Below are positions 1 through 6,964 of a stretch of DNA of 48,709 nt, one piece after another. The notes below the pieces were generated by a model that saw nothing but the letters and a program-made list of their open reading frames with translations, did not search any database and had not been told where the DNA came from. The translations under genes and the position numbers were made by a program. This stretch comes from CG2-30-44-17 sp964344725 (GTDB lineage: Bacteria; Patescibacteriota; Gracilibacteria; UBA1369; UBA12470). Numbering within the stretch: the first letter of the stretch is position 1; each line of letters opens with the position of its first letter. The DNA lies in NCBI GenBank assembly GCA_964344725.1, contig CAYFOI010000005.1:1-48709 (forward strand), given 5' to 3'.

Positions 1-265
1 CCACATTCACCTTTGTAGGTGCCTCCGAGTGGTACAAAGCTTGAGCGTCTGTATTAACCGCAATAAACTCAATGCCTTTGACATTAGATTTAATCATGCG
101 GTTTACAGCGTTTCCACCTCCTCCCCCTACACCGATCACTTTGATTGAAGCAACAGGAGTAATATCTGGAGTGACCTCCATGTTTCTTTTCCTGCTACTA
201 GCTCCAGAAAACAAATTCTTAAGAGCGTCATCAGAGCCACCAGTCTTTTTATCGTCGTTTGTCAT
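1..265 (-). CDS. ftsZ: Cell division protein FtsZ, N-terminal part (runs off the window)
   Basis: Read on the minus strand from an ATG at 265. After about 38 weakly conserved residues comes the tubulin/FtsZ nucleotide-binding start IKVIGVGGGGGNAVNRMI and then GIEFIAVNTDAQAL, both hallmarks of FtsZ. FtsZ is the GTP-dependent tubulin homologue that forms the division ring at midcell. Only 88 codons are present and the frame is still open at base 1, so the gene continues outside. It lies 177 bases downstream of ftsA on the same strand, the classical ftsA-ftsZ order. No Shine-Dalgarno motif precedes the start. Identification is very safe. Confidence 0.96.
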   Translation of the reverse strand, partial: MTNDDKKTGGSDDALKNLFSGASSRKRNMEVTPDITPVASIKVIGVGGGGGNAVNRMIKSNVKGIEFIAVNTDAQALYHSEAPTKVNV

Positions 266-360
266 GGTTAATGAGTTTAGGAGACAAATAGGGGGTATAT
301 ATAAGTATTAAGTTGTAAGGTTGTTAAGTGATGTGCATTCTTGGCCGGAATCCATCCCAA

Positions 361-388
361 CTATTAGCTTCTAGTTATTAGTTAACAA
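361..388. repeat. Heptanucleotide tract in the ftsA-ftsZ spacer (5' side of ftsZ)
   Basis: Four contiguous 7-base units (CTATTAG, CTTCTAG, TTATTAG, TTAACAA). Read in the direction of ftsZ the units carry CTA. It belongs to a degenerate heptamer family seen at many gene borders in this window. Confidence 0.6.
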
Positions 389-413
389 ATAATCTTGGCC
401 TTAAATTTTCAAA

Positions 414-448
414 TCTACAGTTTACAGTCTACTCTCTACGCTCTAAGG
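414..448. repeat. Heptanucleotide tract at the 3' end of ftsA
   Basis: Five contiguous 7-base units of the form TYTACNN, beginning TCTACAG TTTACAG. Read in the direction of ftsA the units carry TAG, and the ftsA stop codon TAG (443-445) lies inside the tract. It is almost the same array as the one at 3733-3767. Confidence 0.65.
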
Positions 449-1684
449 CATCAGCCCTTTCACCCAGCTCTTTACGCTTCCCCATGCCTTATCAATTTTG
501 AACCCTTTCAAATCAATTCCATATCCACTGTGGCCTTCGAATCTAGCACCCCAGATAGCGAGACCAATAGCAGTTGCATAAGAAGGATCATCAATCTTAT
601 CGACAACGCCTTCAAAGTTTTGAGGGAATCCAATTTGAACAGGTAAATTAAGAGTGTCTCTTGCCAAATCAACAGCACCTGGAATCTTGGTGGCTGCGCC
701 AGTCAAAATAGCGCCAGCCGGAAGCATCCCATCACGACTAATCTTGGCCAAATCATCTTTCACCATACAGAAAATCTCGTGATACCTAGCCTGAATGATC
801 TCAGAAAGCTGTTTCTTGGAAACAGTCTGCGTGTCGATTTTGCTTAAAAGCGAAAGATCAATAGTCTCACGGTCATTTACATCCTCAGGGATACAAGAAC
901 CGTACTCAATCTTAATCTTCTCAGCAGTATCAATAGAAGTTCTAAGCCCAATCGCAATATCGTTAGTCACGTTTTCACCACCAACAGGGATAACCGATGT
1001 ATAAAGAGTGGTTCCTTCTTCAAAAACAGAAACCGAAGTTCCGCCACATCCAATATCGATAACAACAACACCAAGCTCTTTTTGCCTCTTAGAAAGAACA
1101 GATTCAGAAGCAGCAAGTCCCGATGGAATAATATCATCAATATCAACACCAGCTTGATGCACACATTTCTCGATATTCTTAACAGCAGGAGCAAGTCCTG
1201 TAATAAGATGAGCTTCAACCTCAAGTCTGATGCCTGTCATGCCGACTGGATACTTGATGCCTTTCTGCTCATCAACAGTAAAAGATTTAGGAATGATGCG
1301 AAGAATCCTCCTATTACTAGGGATAGAAACAGCTTGTGCAGCTTCAAGAACGCGATCAACATCATCTTCAGTAATTTCATTGCCGCTATGCGATACAGCA
1401 ATAACGCCCTTGCTATCTTGCGATGCAAGATGAGTTCCACCAATTCCAAGGAAGACATGATGAATAGGTTCTCCAGCCATTCTTTCGGCATCTTCAAGTG
1501 AAGACGAAATACTATTTATAGTTTCTTCTACATCGATAACGCTTCCCTTTCGAAGACCAAAGGAAGGCGCGACGCCAACACCAATAACATTAGGCACAGC
1601 TCCTTTCTCCTCAAGCGTACATACAACAGTGCGAATCTTAGAGCTACCAATATCGAGACCGGCAATTAAACGGCTTTTAGACAT
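443..1684 (-). CDS. ftsA: Cell division protein FtsA (actin-like FtsZ anchor)
   Basis: The 413-residue product begins MSKSRLIAGLDIGSSKIRTVV, the phosphate-1 motif of the actin/FtsA fold. It also has the second phosphate motif VVVIDIGCGGTSVSVF and the adenosine-binding AILTGAATKIPG. FtsA links FtsZ polymers to the membrane through a C-terminal amphipathic helix; the end here (DKAWGSVKSWVKGLMP) fits that role. The reading frame opens 17 codons earlier, but the start at 1684 matches the family and drops a non-homologous leader. ftsZ follows on the same strand. There is no Shine-Dalgarno sequence; the upstream stretch is A/T-rich. The stop codon lies in a heptamer repeat. Confidence 0.96.
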   Translation of the reverse strand: MSKSRLIAGLDIGSSKIRTVVCTLEEKGAVPNVIGVGVAPSFGLRKGSVIDVEETINSISSSLEDAERMAGEPIHHVFLGIGGTHLASQDSKGVIAVSHSGNEITEDDVDRVLEAAQAVSIPSNRRILRIIPKSFTVDEQKGIKYPVGMTGIRLEVEAHLITGLAPAVKNIEKCVHQAGVDIDDIIPSGLAASESVLSKRQKELGVVVIDIGCGGTSVSVFEEGTTLYTSVIPVGGENVTNDIAIGLRTSIDTAEKIKIEYGSCIPEDVNDRETIDLSLLSKIDTQTVSKKQLSEIIQARYHEIFCMVKDDLAKISRDGMLPAGAILTGAATKIPGAVDLARDTLNLPVQIGFPQNFEGVVDKIDDPSYATAIGLAIWGARFEGHSGYGIDLKGFKIDKAWGSVKSWVKGLMP

Positions 1685-1777
1685 ATTTTTGATTTTAAAA
1701 ATTTTTCGAGTGGAGTCTACGAGGAATATAAACAAAAAGCAAAGGGTACTTCAAGGCCTTGTACACCTTTTTTTGCC

Positions 1778-1803
1778 AAAAAACGGCTTAGACAAGCCAC
1801 GCG
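1778..1803 (-). terminator. Terminator-like hairpin, copy 1 of 3
   Basis: On the minus strand GGCTT-GTCT-AAGCC forms a perfect 5-bp stem followed by GTTTTTT. It resembles a short intrinsic terminator located between the exonuclease gene and ftsA. Confidence 0.4.
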
Positions 1804-1985
1804 TGCTAATTTTTTATACAGAATCCAAATCTGATAAACGCAAAAAAACCGTCAAAAACCAACGGCGAGAAAATGGCTAGCAAAAGCCCAAAAACATGTT
1901 AAAAGTCAGAACGAAAACCACGGGCCATTGAACAAATTTTTTATACTCCAAAAACAACAAATAATTTTTTTGTTCAGCGTGTCGC

Positions 1986-2010
1986 AAAAAGCGCTTGTAT
2001 AAGCCACGAG
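1986..2010 (-). terminator. Terminator-like hairpin, copy 2 of 3
   Basis: On the minus strand GGCTT-ATAC-AAGCGC then TTTTTG. It has the same layout and flanks (CTCGTGGCTT) as copy 1. Confidence 0.4.
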
Positions 2011-2098
2011 TTGCCACAAAAAAGTTCTAGGCGGGCAATTCTCGCAGCAAAGAATCTTTGACGAAGACGTTGTTTGCGCGCCAAGGACGAGAATCTCG

Positions 2099-2123
2099 AA
2101 AAAGCGCTTAAGCAAGCCAAAAA
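2099..2123 (-). terminator. Terminator-like hairpin, copy 3 of 3, nearest the exonuclease stop
   Basis: On the minus strand TTGGCTT-GCTT-AAGCGC then TTTTTCG. It lies 57 bases past the exonuclease stop codon and is the best candidate to end that transcript. Confidence 0.45.
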
Positions 2124-2179
2124 ACCGGATCCGAACGCGCCAAACTATAGTAAGGACACAATACCGACATAATGACAAC

Positions 2180-3103
2180 CTAAAACAAGCTCATCTGATT
2201 CTTTTTAAACTCCTCGTCACGCTTATTGTGCTCCCATTCTCCGTGCAATGAATTGAATCTACGAATCAAGCTATTGAATTCTAGTTTTTCAAAAAGTGCC
2301 AAAATCTCATCACGATTAACTTCGTGAGTGACACAATGTTCTAATTCAAAATCCAGCTCAACATCATCAACCAACTGCGCCAAATCCCGACTAAAAAACG
2401 CCATCTTTTTATGCTCCTCAAGCTTGTCCTTCATTTTCCCTTTCACTTCATCAATATTGTCATAAATTCCCTCAAGAGTTCCGTAAGCCTGAAGCAAATT
2501 AGCTGCAGTCTTTGGCCCGACCCCAGGGACCCCAGGAATATTATCACTAGGATCTCCACAAAGGCCCTTGTAATCAACGACCTGATCAGGCCTCACGCCC
2601 AATTTTTCAACAACCTTCTCGTGGTCATAATAAGCAACTTCTCGATAACCTTTTCGAGGCGAAGCAACAATAACTTTCTCGTTAACAAGCTGAAAAGCAT
2701 CTTTGTCACCTGTAACAATCACAACTTGCAAATCTTGGTCACGAACCTCTCGCGCCAAAGTTGCAATTAAATCATCAGCCTCGTACCCACTTTGTTCAAA
2801 AACAGGCATATTAAAAGCCTTCACAACCTCTCGAATCCGCGGGATCTGATCATAAAGCTCATCCGGGGCCTTCACACGCGTTGCCTTGTAATCCTCAAAA
2901 ACCTCATGCCTATGAGTCGGCCCCTTCTTGTCAAAAGTCACCGCAATATACTCCGGGGTCTCCTCCTTAAGCACGCCCATAAGCACAGTAGTAAACCCAA
3001 AGACAGCATTCGTCATCTCGCCAGATGCAGTAAAAAGCGGAGGTATCGCATGAAACCCTCTGTGGATAAGCGCATTCCCGTCAATTAGTACGAACTTTTT
3101 CAT
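2180..3103 (-). CDS. Stand-alone 5'-3' exonuclease (PolA N-terminal domain type)
   Basis: The 307 residues match the 5' nuclease domain of DNA polymerase I with no polymerase part. Metal-binding motifs are visible: FVLIDGNALIHRG (5-16), GYEADDLIATL (106-115), TGDKDAFQLV (131-140) and GDPSDNIPGVPGVGPKTA (183-200), the last being the helix-hairpin-helix DNA-binding region. It would remove RNA primers and flaps during replication and repair. The chain ends in QMSLF (303-307), which fits the bacterial beta-clamp binding pentapeptide, a plausible substitute for being tethered to Pol I. It appears monocistronic. No Shine-Dalgarno motif precedes the ATG. Confidence 0.92.
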   Translation of the reverse strand: MKKFVLIDGNALIHRGFHAIPPLFTASGEMTNAVFGFTTVLMGVLKEETPEYIAVTFDKKGPTHRHEVFEDYKATRVKAPDELYDQIPRIREVVKAFNMPVFEQSGYEADDLIATLAREVRDQDLQVVIVTGDKDAFQLVNEKVIVASPRKGYREVAYYDHEKVVEKLGVRPDQVVDYKGLCGDPSDNIPGVPGVGPKTAANLLQAYGTLEGIYDNIDEVKGKMKDKLEEHKKMAFFSRDLAQLVDDVELDFELEHCVTHEVNRDEILALFEKLEFNSLIRRFNSLHGEWEHNKRDEEFKKNQMSLF

Positions 3104-3246
3104 AAAAACAATTAAGAGATTTTGTTTTTGTTTAGAGCGATCTAGCGATTAGCCTCGGGAGCGAAAAACAAAACACAAAACCGTATACGAATTTCTTCAT
3201 ACCGGAAACATACATCAACTTCGAGGCTATCACAACCCTCGCAATC

Positions 3247-3579
3247 TTATTGTTCGAATCCCTCAGGAGGCACGATTCTAAAGTCGTCGTTATCGCGAAA
3301 AGCAAGAAGGGCTTCGTCATACGGAGAATCATAAGCAGCAGACAAGATAACACCACTGCTCTCATTTATAAGCTGAAATACAAGCCATTTCCCCGGACGT
3401 AGCTGTGAAAATCTTGAAATAACTGCTTGTCGACGGGCTTCAAGTTGCGCGCTTGCTTGCTCAATTAGCCATGCGAGTTCTTCAACAGACGCCCCTTCTA
3501 AGTCTCGAAGCCAATCTGCATGCTCAGGCATTCCTCCTATGGTGTTTCCGAGATCTTCTGGCAAAAGTCTATCCTTCAT
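3247..3579 (-). CDS. Small hypothetical protein, 110 aa
   Basis: Not recognised. The product is soluble and acidic, with no signal peptide or membrane segment. The first half is predicted helical and Glu/Ala-rich (residues about 20-55), the second half looks beta-rich (KWLVFQLINES, GVILSAAYDSPYDEALLAF). Codon use and composition resemble neighbouring genes, and it is the only long frame in this stretch, which supports coding. It stands between the exonuclease and the VirB2-like gene on the same strand, with 143- and 182-base spacers, so an operon is not evident. Confidence 0.55.
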   Translation of the reverse strand: MKDRLLPEDLGNTIGGMPEHADWLRDLEGASVEELAWLIEQASAQLEARRQAVISRFSQLRPGKWLVFQLINESSGVILSAAYDSPYDEALLAFRDNDDFRIVPPEGFEQ

Positions 3580-3732
3580 AAGATTTTAATTTAAAAACAT
3601 AAAAGATACCAACTATGCCACATATTTAATTGCCAGCAACTAATCATGCCAAAAAACCACAAAAACAACCTGGTCAAAAAAGCCAACAAGCCTTATCACC
3701 TCAAACATGTTTGCGTTTCACAAAAACACCAC

Positions 3733-3767
3733 TCTACAATCTACAGTTTACCTTTTACCGTCTAATC
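3733..3767. repeat. Heptanucleotide tract at the 3' end of the VirB2-like gene
   Basis: Five contiguous TYTACNN-type units (TCTACAA TCTACAG and three variants). The stop codon of the gene (3762-3764) lies inside, and in gene direction the units carry TAG. It shares about 13 bases with the array at the end of ftsA. Confidence 0.65.
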
Positions 3768-4115
3768 CAGGCTATCCAACTTATCCGAATTCTCAGTAAT
3801 ACCTGTAATAGTATCGATAATATCGCCGAAGTTAATATATTTGATGATATCAAGTCCCATAGCTCGACCAACAGTACCAACGATAACAACAGACAGTATT
3901 GTCACGATCAAGCCAATAATCGCATAACGAATCGTGCTCACGGCTTGCTTGATTTTATCCTCTTGGCCACCTGAAAGAATGAAAGAAATTCCGCCAAAGA
4001 AAATAAACGCAACACTCAAAAAACCAGCGACAATGATTGCATAAGCAATACCCCTGTTAATAATCTCGATAACATCATAAGTCTCTGCTGCATCCACGAT
4101 AGAAGTATCCGCCAT
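3762..4115 (-). CDS. Two-helix VirB2/TrbC-like small membrane protein
   Basis: The 117-residue protein has two hydrophobic helices (about 22-47 and 64-83) separated by a short charged loop, SGGQEDKIKQA. The FGGISFILSGGQEDKIKQAVSTIRYAIIGL pattern is typical of the TrbC/VirB2-type pilin-like proteins often found singly in CPR genomes. No classical signal peptide is present. True VirB2 proteins are conjugative pilins, but no type IV secretion gene is nearby, so a pilus role is unproven and a general membrane role is equally possible. Confidence 0.7.
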   Translation of the reverse strand: MADTSIVDAAETYDVIEIINRGIAYAIIVAGFLSVAFIFFGGISFILSGGQEDKIKQAVSTIRYAIIGLIVTILSVVIVGTVGRAMGLDIIKYINFGDIIDTITGITENSDKLDSLD

Positions 4116-4209
4116 ATTGGTAAAGGTTAATGTATTAAAAGCACAAAAATTCTACTGCTCTTTTTAGGAGTAAGCAACCTATAAACTATTGCGCTTTCAA
4201 AAAAAGCCC

Positions 4210-4518
4210 TTAAAGTTCTCCATCTGACGAAAGAGTAACTTCGGACCCATCCGGTTCAATGATTTTGAGATTCACTCTTGCATTGTGCTTTGAACCAATC
4301 ACGCGCAAAAGAACACGAAGCGCCTTCGCGGTTTGCCCATTTTTGCCGATCACCTTCCCCATATCCTCTTTTGCAACCTTGAGAGTGATAAGTACCCCCA
4401 TCTCATCAACAATCCTATCAACAACGACCTCATCAGGATTTGTAACGACCTGTTGAACAAAATACAAGATAAAATCCTTGTCCGGACCAACAGAGTGATC
4501 ATCAGTAGCATCAGTCAT
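4210..4518 (-). CDS. khpA: KH-domain RNA-binding protein KhpA
   Basis: The start at 4518 gives about 102 residues, close to KhpA (75-100). Residues from about 40 on form a single type II KH domain: VLITLKVAKEDMGKVIGKNGQTAKALRVLLRVI has the invariant GKxGxxA RNA-binding loop as GKNGQTA. KhpA binds RNA, usually with KhpB, and affects cell division and shape in Firmicutes. It follows rpsP on the same strand, the common rpsP-khpA order. A frame extension to 4557 would run through a probable -10 element, so the later ATG is preferred. Confidence 0.9.
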   Translation of the reverse strand: MTDATDDHSVGPDKDFILYFVQQVVTNPDEVVVDRIVDEMGVLITLKVAKEDMGKVIGKNGQTAKALRVLLRVIGSKHNARVNLKIIEPDGSEVTLSSDGEL

Positions 4519-4548
4519 TCGCGAGTTATTTAAGGAATAACTATAGGT

Positions 4549-4576
4549 ATTATACACCTACAGTAACGTGACGCAA
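4549..4576 (-). promoter_or_regulatory. Possible internal promoter for khpA
   Basis: On the minus strand TATAAT (4549-4554), a 16-base spacer and TTGCGT (4571-4576). It lies between the rpsP stop and khpA start. Confidence 0.4.
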
Positions 4577-4592
4577 CAATTCGAAACCAGCT

Positions 4593-5141
4593 CTAAGCGG
4601 CTTCCTCTTCTTTTTTGTCCTCTTCTTCGGATGGAGCTTCTTCTTTAGCCTCCTCAGCAGGTTCGTCTTTTGCCTCTTCCTCTGCTTTTTCTTCCTTCGG
4701 CTCATCCTTTGCTTCTTCAGGCTTTTCCTCGGCTGGAGCTTCGGCAGCAGCAGGCTCGTCAGCAACTTCTTCAGCAGGCGCCTCCTCTGTTGGAGCAGCT
4801 TCGTCGTCACCTTCAGCAGCAGGTGCTGAAGCTTCTGGAGCTTCCTCTTCCTCACCTTTCTTCTTCCTCTGTTTGTCTCGAGGGGCAATATATTCATCCA
4901 TTCCTTCCATACCTTTGCTTTTGAGAAGCGAAGCAACTGTATCGGTTGGCTTAGCACCAACAGAAATCCAATATTTGATGCGGTCTTCTTTAAATTCTAG
5001 CTGTTTTGGGTTCTCGATCGGATTATAAAATCCAACAACTTCAATAAACTTACCTTGGATAGGTGCTGTATGCTCAGCGACAACTATTCGATAAGATGGT
5101 CTGTTTTTCTTTCCCGTGCGGGTTAATCTAATTCTTAGCAA
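4593..5141 (-). CDS. rpsP: Ribosomal protein S16 with a long acidic Ala/Glu tail
   Basis: Residues 1-90 are a normal S16 core (RIRLTRTGKKNRPSYRIVVAEHTAP, FIEVVGFYNPIENP, RIKYWISVGAKPTDTVASLLK). S16 assembles early in the 30S subunit. The protein then continues to 182 residues with a low-complexity Glu/Ala/Lys/Asp/Pro tail, about twice the usual S16 length. The start codon is TTG (5139-5141); no ATG is available before the conserved start. A TTGACT/TAGACT promoter lies 51-78 bases upstream. khpA follows. Confidence 0.95.
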   Translation of the reverse strand: MLRIRLTRTGKKNRPSYRIVVAEHTAPIQGKFIEVVGFYNPIENPKQLEFKEDRIKYWISVGAKPTDTVASLLKSKGMEGMDEYIAPRDKQRKKKGEEEEAPEASAPAAEGDDEAAPTEEAPAEEVADEPAAAEAPAEEKPEEAKDEPKEEKAEEEAKDEPAEEAKEEAPSEEEDKKEEEAA

Positions 5142-5513
5142 TTTTCTAAAAGTTAAAAAATACTGATTTGTAAGCGAAAAATCGCTCCCATAGTCTATCG
5201 AGAAATCTAGTTAAGTCAAGGGAAGTAGCGAGTTTTGCGTTTGGTAGCGAAGGCAAATTCGCACATTTGCCATAGCGAACAAGCATTTCCAAGAAATTAA
5301 AGAAGATTTTTGAGGATCCGCAGAAGGGACATATAGCGATGGGCTTGGTTCAGACTTAGAGATAGGCCTATCCATCAAAGCAACCGCAGCACCTATACTA
5401 AATTATAGTTATTGCAGCGGATATTTTGGGTCGTTTGTTTACAAAGTCCGATATACCCATATAGGTTTAAAAAAGGCAGCAACTATACAGGTAAAATACT
5501 TCAAAAAGCAACC
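5142..5513. other. 372-base region without a supported gene; several hairpins and the rpsP promoter
   Basis: No credible coding frame was found. Inverted repeats seen: AGCGA/TCGCT (5173-5186), GGCAAAT/ATTTGCC (5252-5271), the palindrome GATAGGCCTATC (5361-5372), and a longer imperfect hairpin at 5384-5420 in which CCGC, GCA and CTATA pair with TATAG, TGC and GCGG. I could not match the region to SRP RNA, 6S RNA, tmRNA or RNase P. Confidence 0.55.
5192..5219 (-). promoter_or_regulatory. rpsP promoter
   Basis: On the minus strand TTGACT (5214-5219), a 16-base spacer and TAGACT (5192-5197). The predicted RNA would begin near 5185 with the small AGCGA/TCGCT hairpin (5173-5186) at its 5' end. Confidence 0.55.
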
Positions 5514-5810
5514 CTATCCAGCAACCTTAGTTCGAACTTCCTTTATGCCCAAATCGGATCCGATTAATTCTATCAACTCTTCTTTTTTTAAAAACACCTC
5601 GCGTCCCCATGCCGAATCATCAACTTCCACAGTCAAAACACCGTTCTTAAAATACAAAGGACGGATTTCAGAAACGTCGCTTCCCCAAATATCTCGTACA
5701 GCCTGCCTGGCACGATCCCGCACCAAAGCAGATCTCACCTCTCGCTGCATGCCATATTTGCCAGCAGCTTTTGGTAATAAATCCTTCAATTGTGTAAATC
5801 CTCCACTCAT
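5514..5810 (-). CDS. DUF721 / DciA-like protein
   Basis: The 98 residues fit the DUF721 family: an N-terminal helix, the segment VRDRARQAVRDIWG, and the core PLYFKNGVLTVEVDDSAWGREVFLKKEELIELI with its conserved trailing helix. The family includes DciA, the ancestral loader of the replicative helicase DnaB; a DnaB gene is present at 40.6 kb. A loader role here is inferred from the family. The gene follows the glycosyltransferase by 12 bases, and its ATG overlaps a heptamer repeat. Confidence 0.75.
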   Translation of the reverse strand: MSGGFTQLKDLLPKAAGKYGMQREVRSALVRDRARQAVRDIWGSDVSEIRPLYFKNGVLTVEVDDSAWGREVFLKKEELIELIGSDLGIKEVRTKVAG

Positions 5811-5843
5811 ACTGACTAAATCCTACTGACTACTGACTATCGG
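5810..5843. repeat. Heptanucleotide tract at the glycosyltransferase / DUF721 junction
   Basis: TACTGAC units in 7-base register (three exact copies and one variant). On the minus strand the units encode the last residues and stop of the glycosyltransferase (IVSSQ then TAG) and run up to the ATG of the next gene. Confidence 0.65.
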
Positions 5844-6950
5844 CTGATACATCCCAAGAATTTCTCTCGCCATTTTTCGCCAACTAAACTCTTTGACCCG
5901 AGCATGTCCTTTTGCAATCAGCTCATCTTTTAGCTGTTCGTTTACCCAAATTTTCATAATTGCATTGCTCATATCTGTAGGATCATAAGGATCAAAGAAA
6001 ACAGCATTCTCTTCTCCACAAACTTCAGGGATACAAGCAGCTTTAGAAGCGGCAACCGGAGTACCACAAGCCATTGCTTCTAACGGCGGCAATCCAAACC
6101 CCTCGTATAATGACGGAAAAACATAAACTTTAGCCGCACTATACAAAGCGGACAAATCTTCCTCGGGGACCATGTCGGTGAAGATTATATCGCCTTCAAG
6201 CTCCAGATCTTGAATAGTCGCGCGAACCTCTACATATAAAGGATCCTCTTTGCCGGTAATAACAAGCTGGCCATCGAAATTCTCATCTTTTTTGAGGTAT
6301 GAAAACGCCTTAATCAAATTAACCAAATTCTTATGGCTGCGCCACACTCCAGTGTAGAGAAGAAACGGCTTAACAATGCCGTATTTTTTCTTCACATTTG
6401 TCAAAACATCCTCGTCTTTGATTTCTCGAAATTCCCTGTCTACTCCCTCGTAAACAACCCGGATCTTGTCTTCAGGAACTTTCGTAAGTTCTACGAGATC
6501 TTTTTTCGTATTTTCCGAAACAGCAATAACACGAGCGGCATGTCTCGTTACAGATTTTATAACTAACTGATAAGCAAGTCTCCGATGAAACGAAGTCATC
6601 TTCTTCCCTGGATAAAAGTGGAGGGTCAGATCATGAATAGTCACGATAGAAGGCCGACGGTACAAAATCGGTGCATTAAAATGAGTAAAATGCATCAAAT
6701 CGACATCCTCCTTGCGCAATATCCACAAAAACTTAAGCTGTTCAGCAAAAGAATAATGAGGAGCATTTACAAGAACTTTTTTGACACGCTTATTAGGCTC
6801 CTTAAACTCATCAAACTGAGGATTATTCATAAAAAGCACATACTCATTTTTGTCATCAATCTCCAAAAGATTCGAAACAAGCTCGTAAACATACCGACCT
6901 ATCCCAGTAAACCCAGTTCCATATATGCGAGCATCAATACCTATTTTCAT
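5823..6950 (-). CDS. GT4-type glycosyltransferase (GT-B fold)
   Basis: The 375 residues show a two-Rossmann-domain GT-B enzyme. The N-terminal half begins MKIGIDARIYGTGFTGIGRYVYEL, with VTIHDLTLHFYP near 125. The C-terminal half has LLYTGVWRSHKNLVNLIKAF, VFPSLYEGFGLPPLEAMACGTPV with the E-x7-E catalytic/donor-binding motif (about 283-291), and a closing FSWRKMAREIL. GT4 enzymes are retaining and typically move a hexose from a nucleotide sugar onto an envelope glycan or lipid; donor and acceptor cannot be told here. Its last codons are made of heptamer repeat. Confidence 0.9.
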   Translation of the reverse strand: MKIGIDARIYGTGFTGIGRYVYELVSNLLEIDDKNEYVLFMNNPQFDEFKEPNKRVKKVLVNAPHYSFAEQLKFLWILRKEDVDLMHFTHFNAPILYRRPSIVTIHDLTLHFYPGKKMTSFHRRLAYQLVIKSVTRHAARVIAVSENTKKDLVELTKVPEDKIRVVYEGVDREFREIKDEDVLTNVKKKYGIVKPFLLYTGVWRSHKNLVNLIKAFSYLKKDENFDGQLVITGKEDPLYVEVRATIQDLELEGDIIFTDMVPEEDLSALYSAAKVYVFPSLYEGFGLPPLEAMACGTPVAASKAACIPEVCGEENAVFFDPYDPTDMSNAIMKIWVNEQLKDELIAKGHARVKEFSWRKMAREILGMYQPIVSSQ

Positions 6951-6964
6951 AAAGCAAAAATTAT

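Larger units (their letters stand above)
1685..2179. other. 495-base region without a supported gene, containing three repeated hairpins
   Basis: The only long frame (minus strand, 1906-2178) gives a Cys/Phe/Trp-rich sequence with no family resemblance, so I do not call it. The region holds three copies of a roughly 25-base hairpin element at 1778-1803, 1986-2010 and 2099-2123. On the minus strand each reads GGCTT-N4-AAGC, two further bases and then a run of T. The ftsA promoter should also lie here, but I see no convincing -35/-10 pair. No tRNA, tmRNA, RNase P or SRP signature was recognised. Confidence 0.6.

Noticed and set aside
1906..2178. 90-codon minus-strand frame in the exonuclease-ftsA gap
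   Set aside because: Composition (Cys, Phe, Trp, Arg rich) is unlike other genes here, no family resemblance, and it crosses two of the repeated hairpins.
3060..3068. Perfect DnaA-box-like TTATCCACA on the minus strand
   Set aside because: Single copy inside the exonuclease coding sequence, where it encodes conserved residues; no cluster, no AT-rich unwinding region.
3249..3270. TTCGAATCC sequence resembling a tRNA T-arm
   Set aside because: It lies in the end of a coding frame and no acceptor, D or anticodon arms can be built around it.
4615..5028. Long Ser/Ala-rich plus-strand frame opposite rpsP
   Set aside because: It is the complement of the GAA/GCA-rich acidic tail of S16; low complexity without independent evidence.
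5290..5340. Minus-strand CPFCG zinc-knuckle-like peptide upstream of rpsP (NrdR-like start)
   Set aside because: The frame has a stop just upstream, no start codon, and the following residues do not match NrdR.
5160..5510. Possible SRP RNA or 6S RNA in the rpsP upstream gap
   Set aside because: The conserved SRP tetraloop/GGAAGCAGC region and the 6S open-bubble form were not found on either strand.
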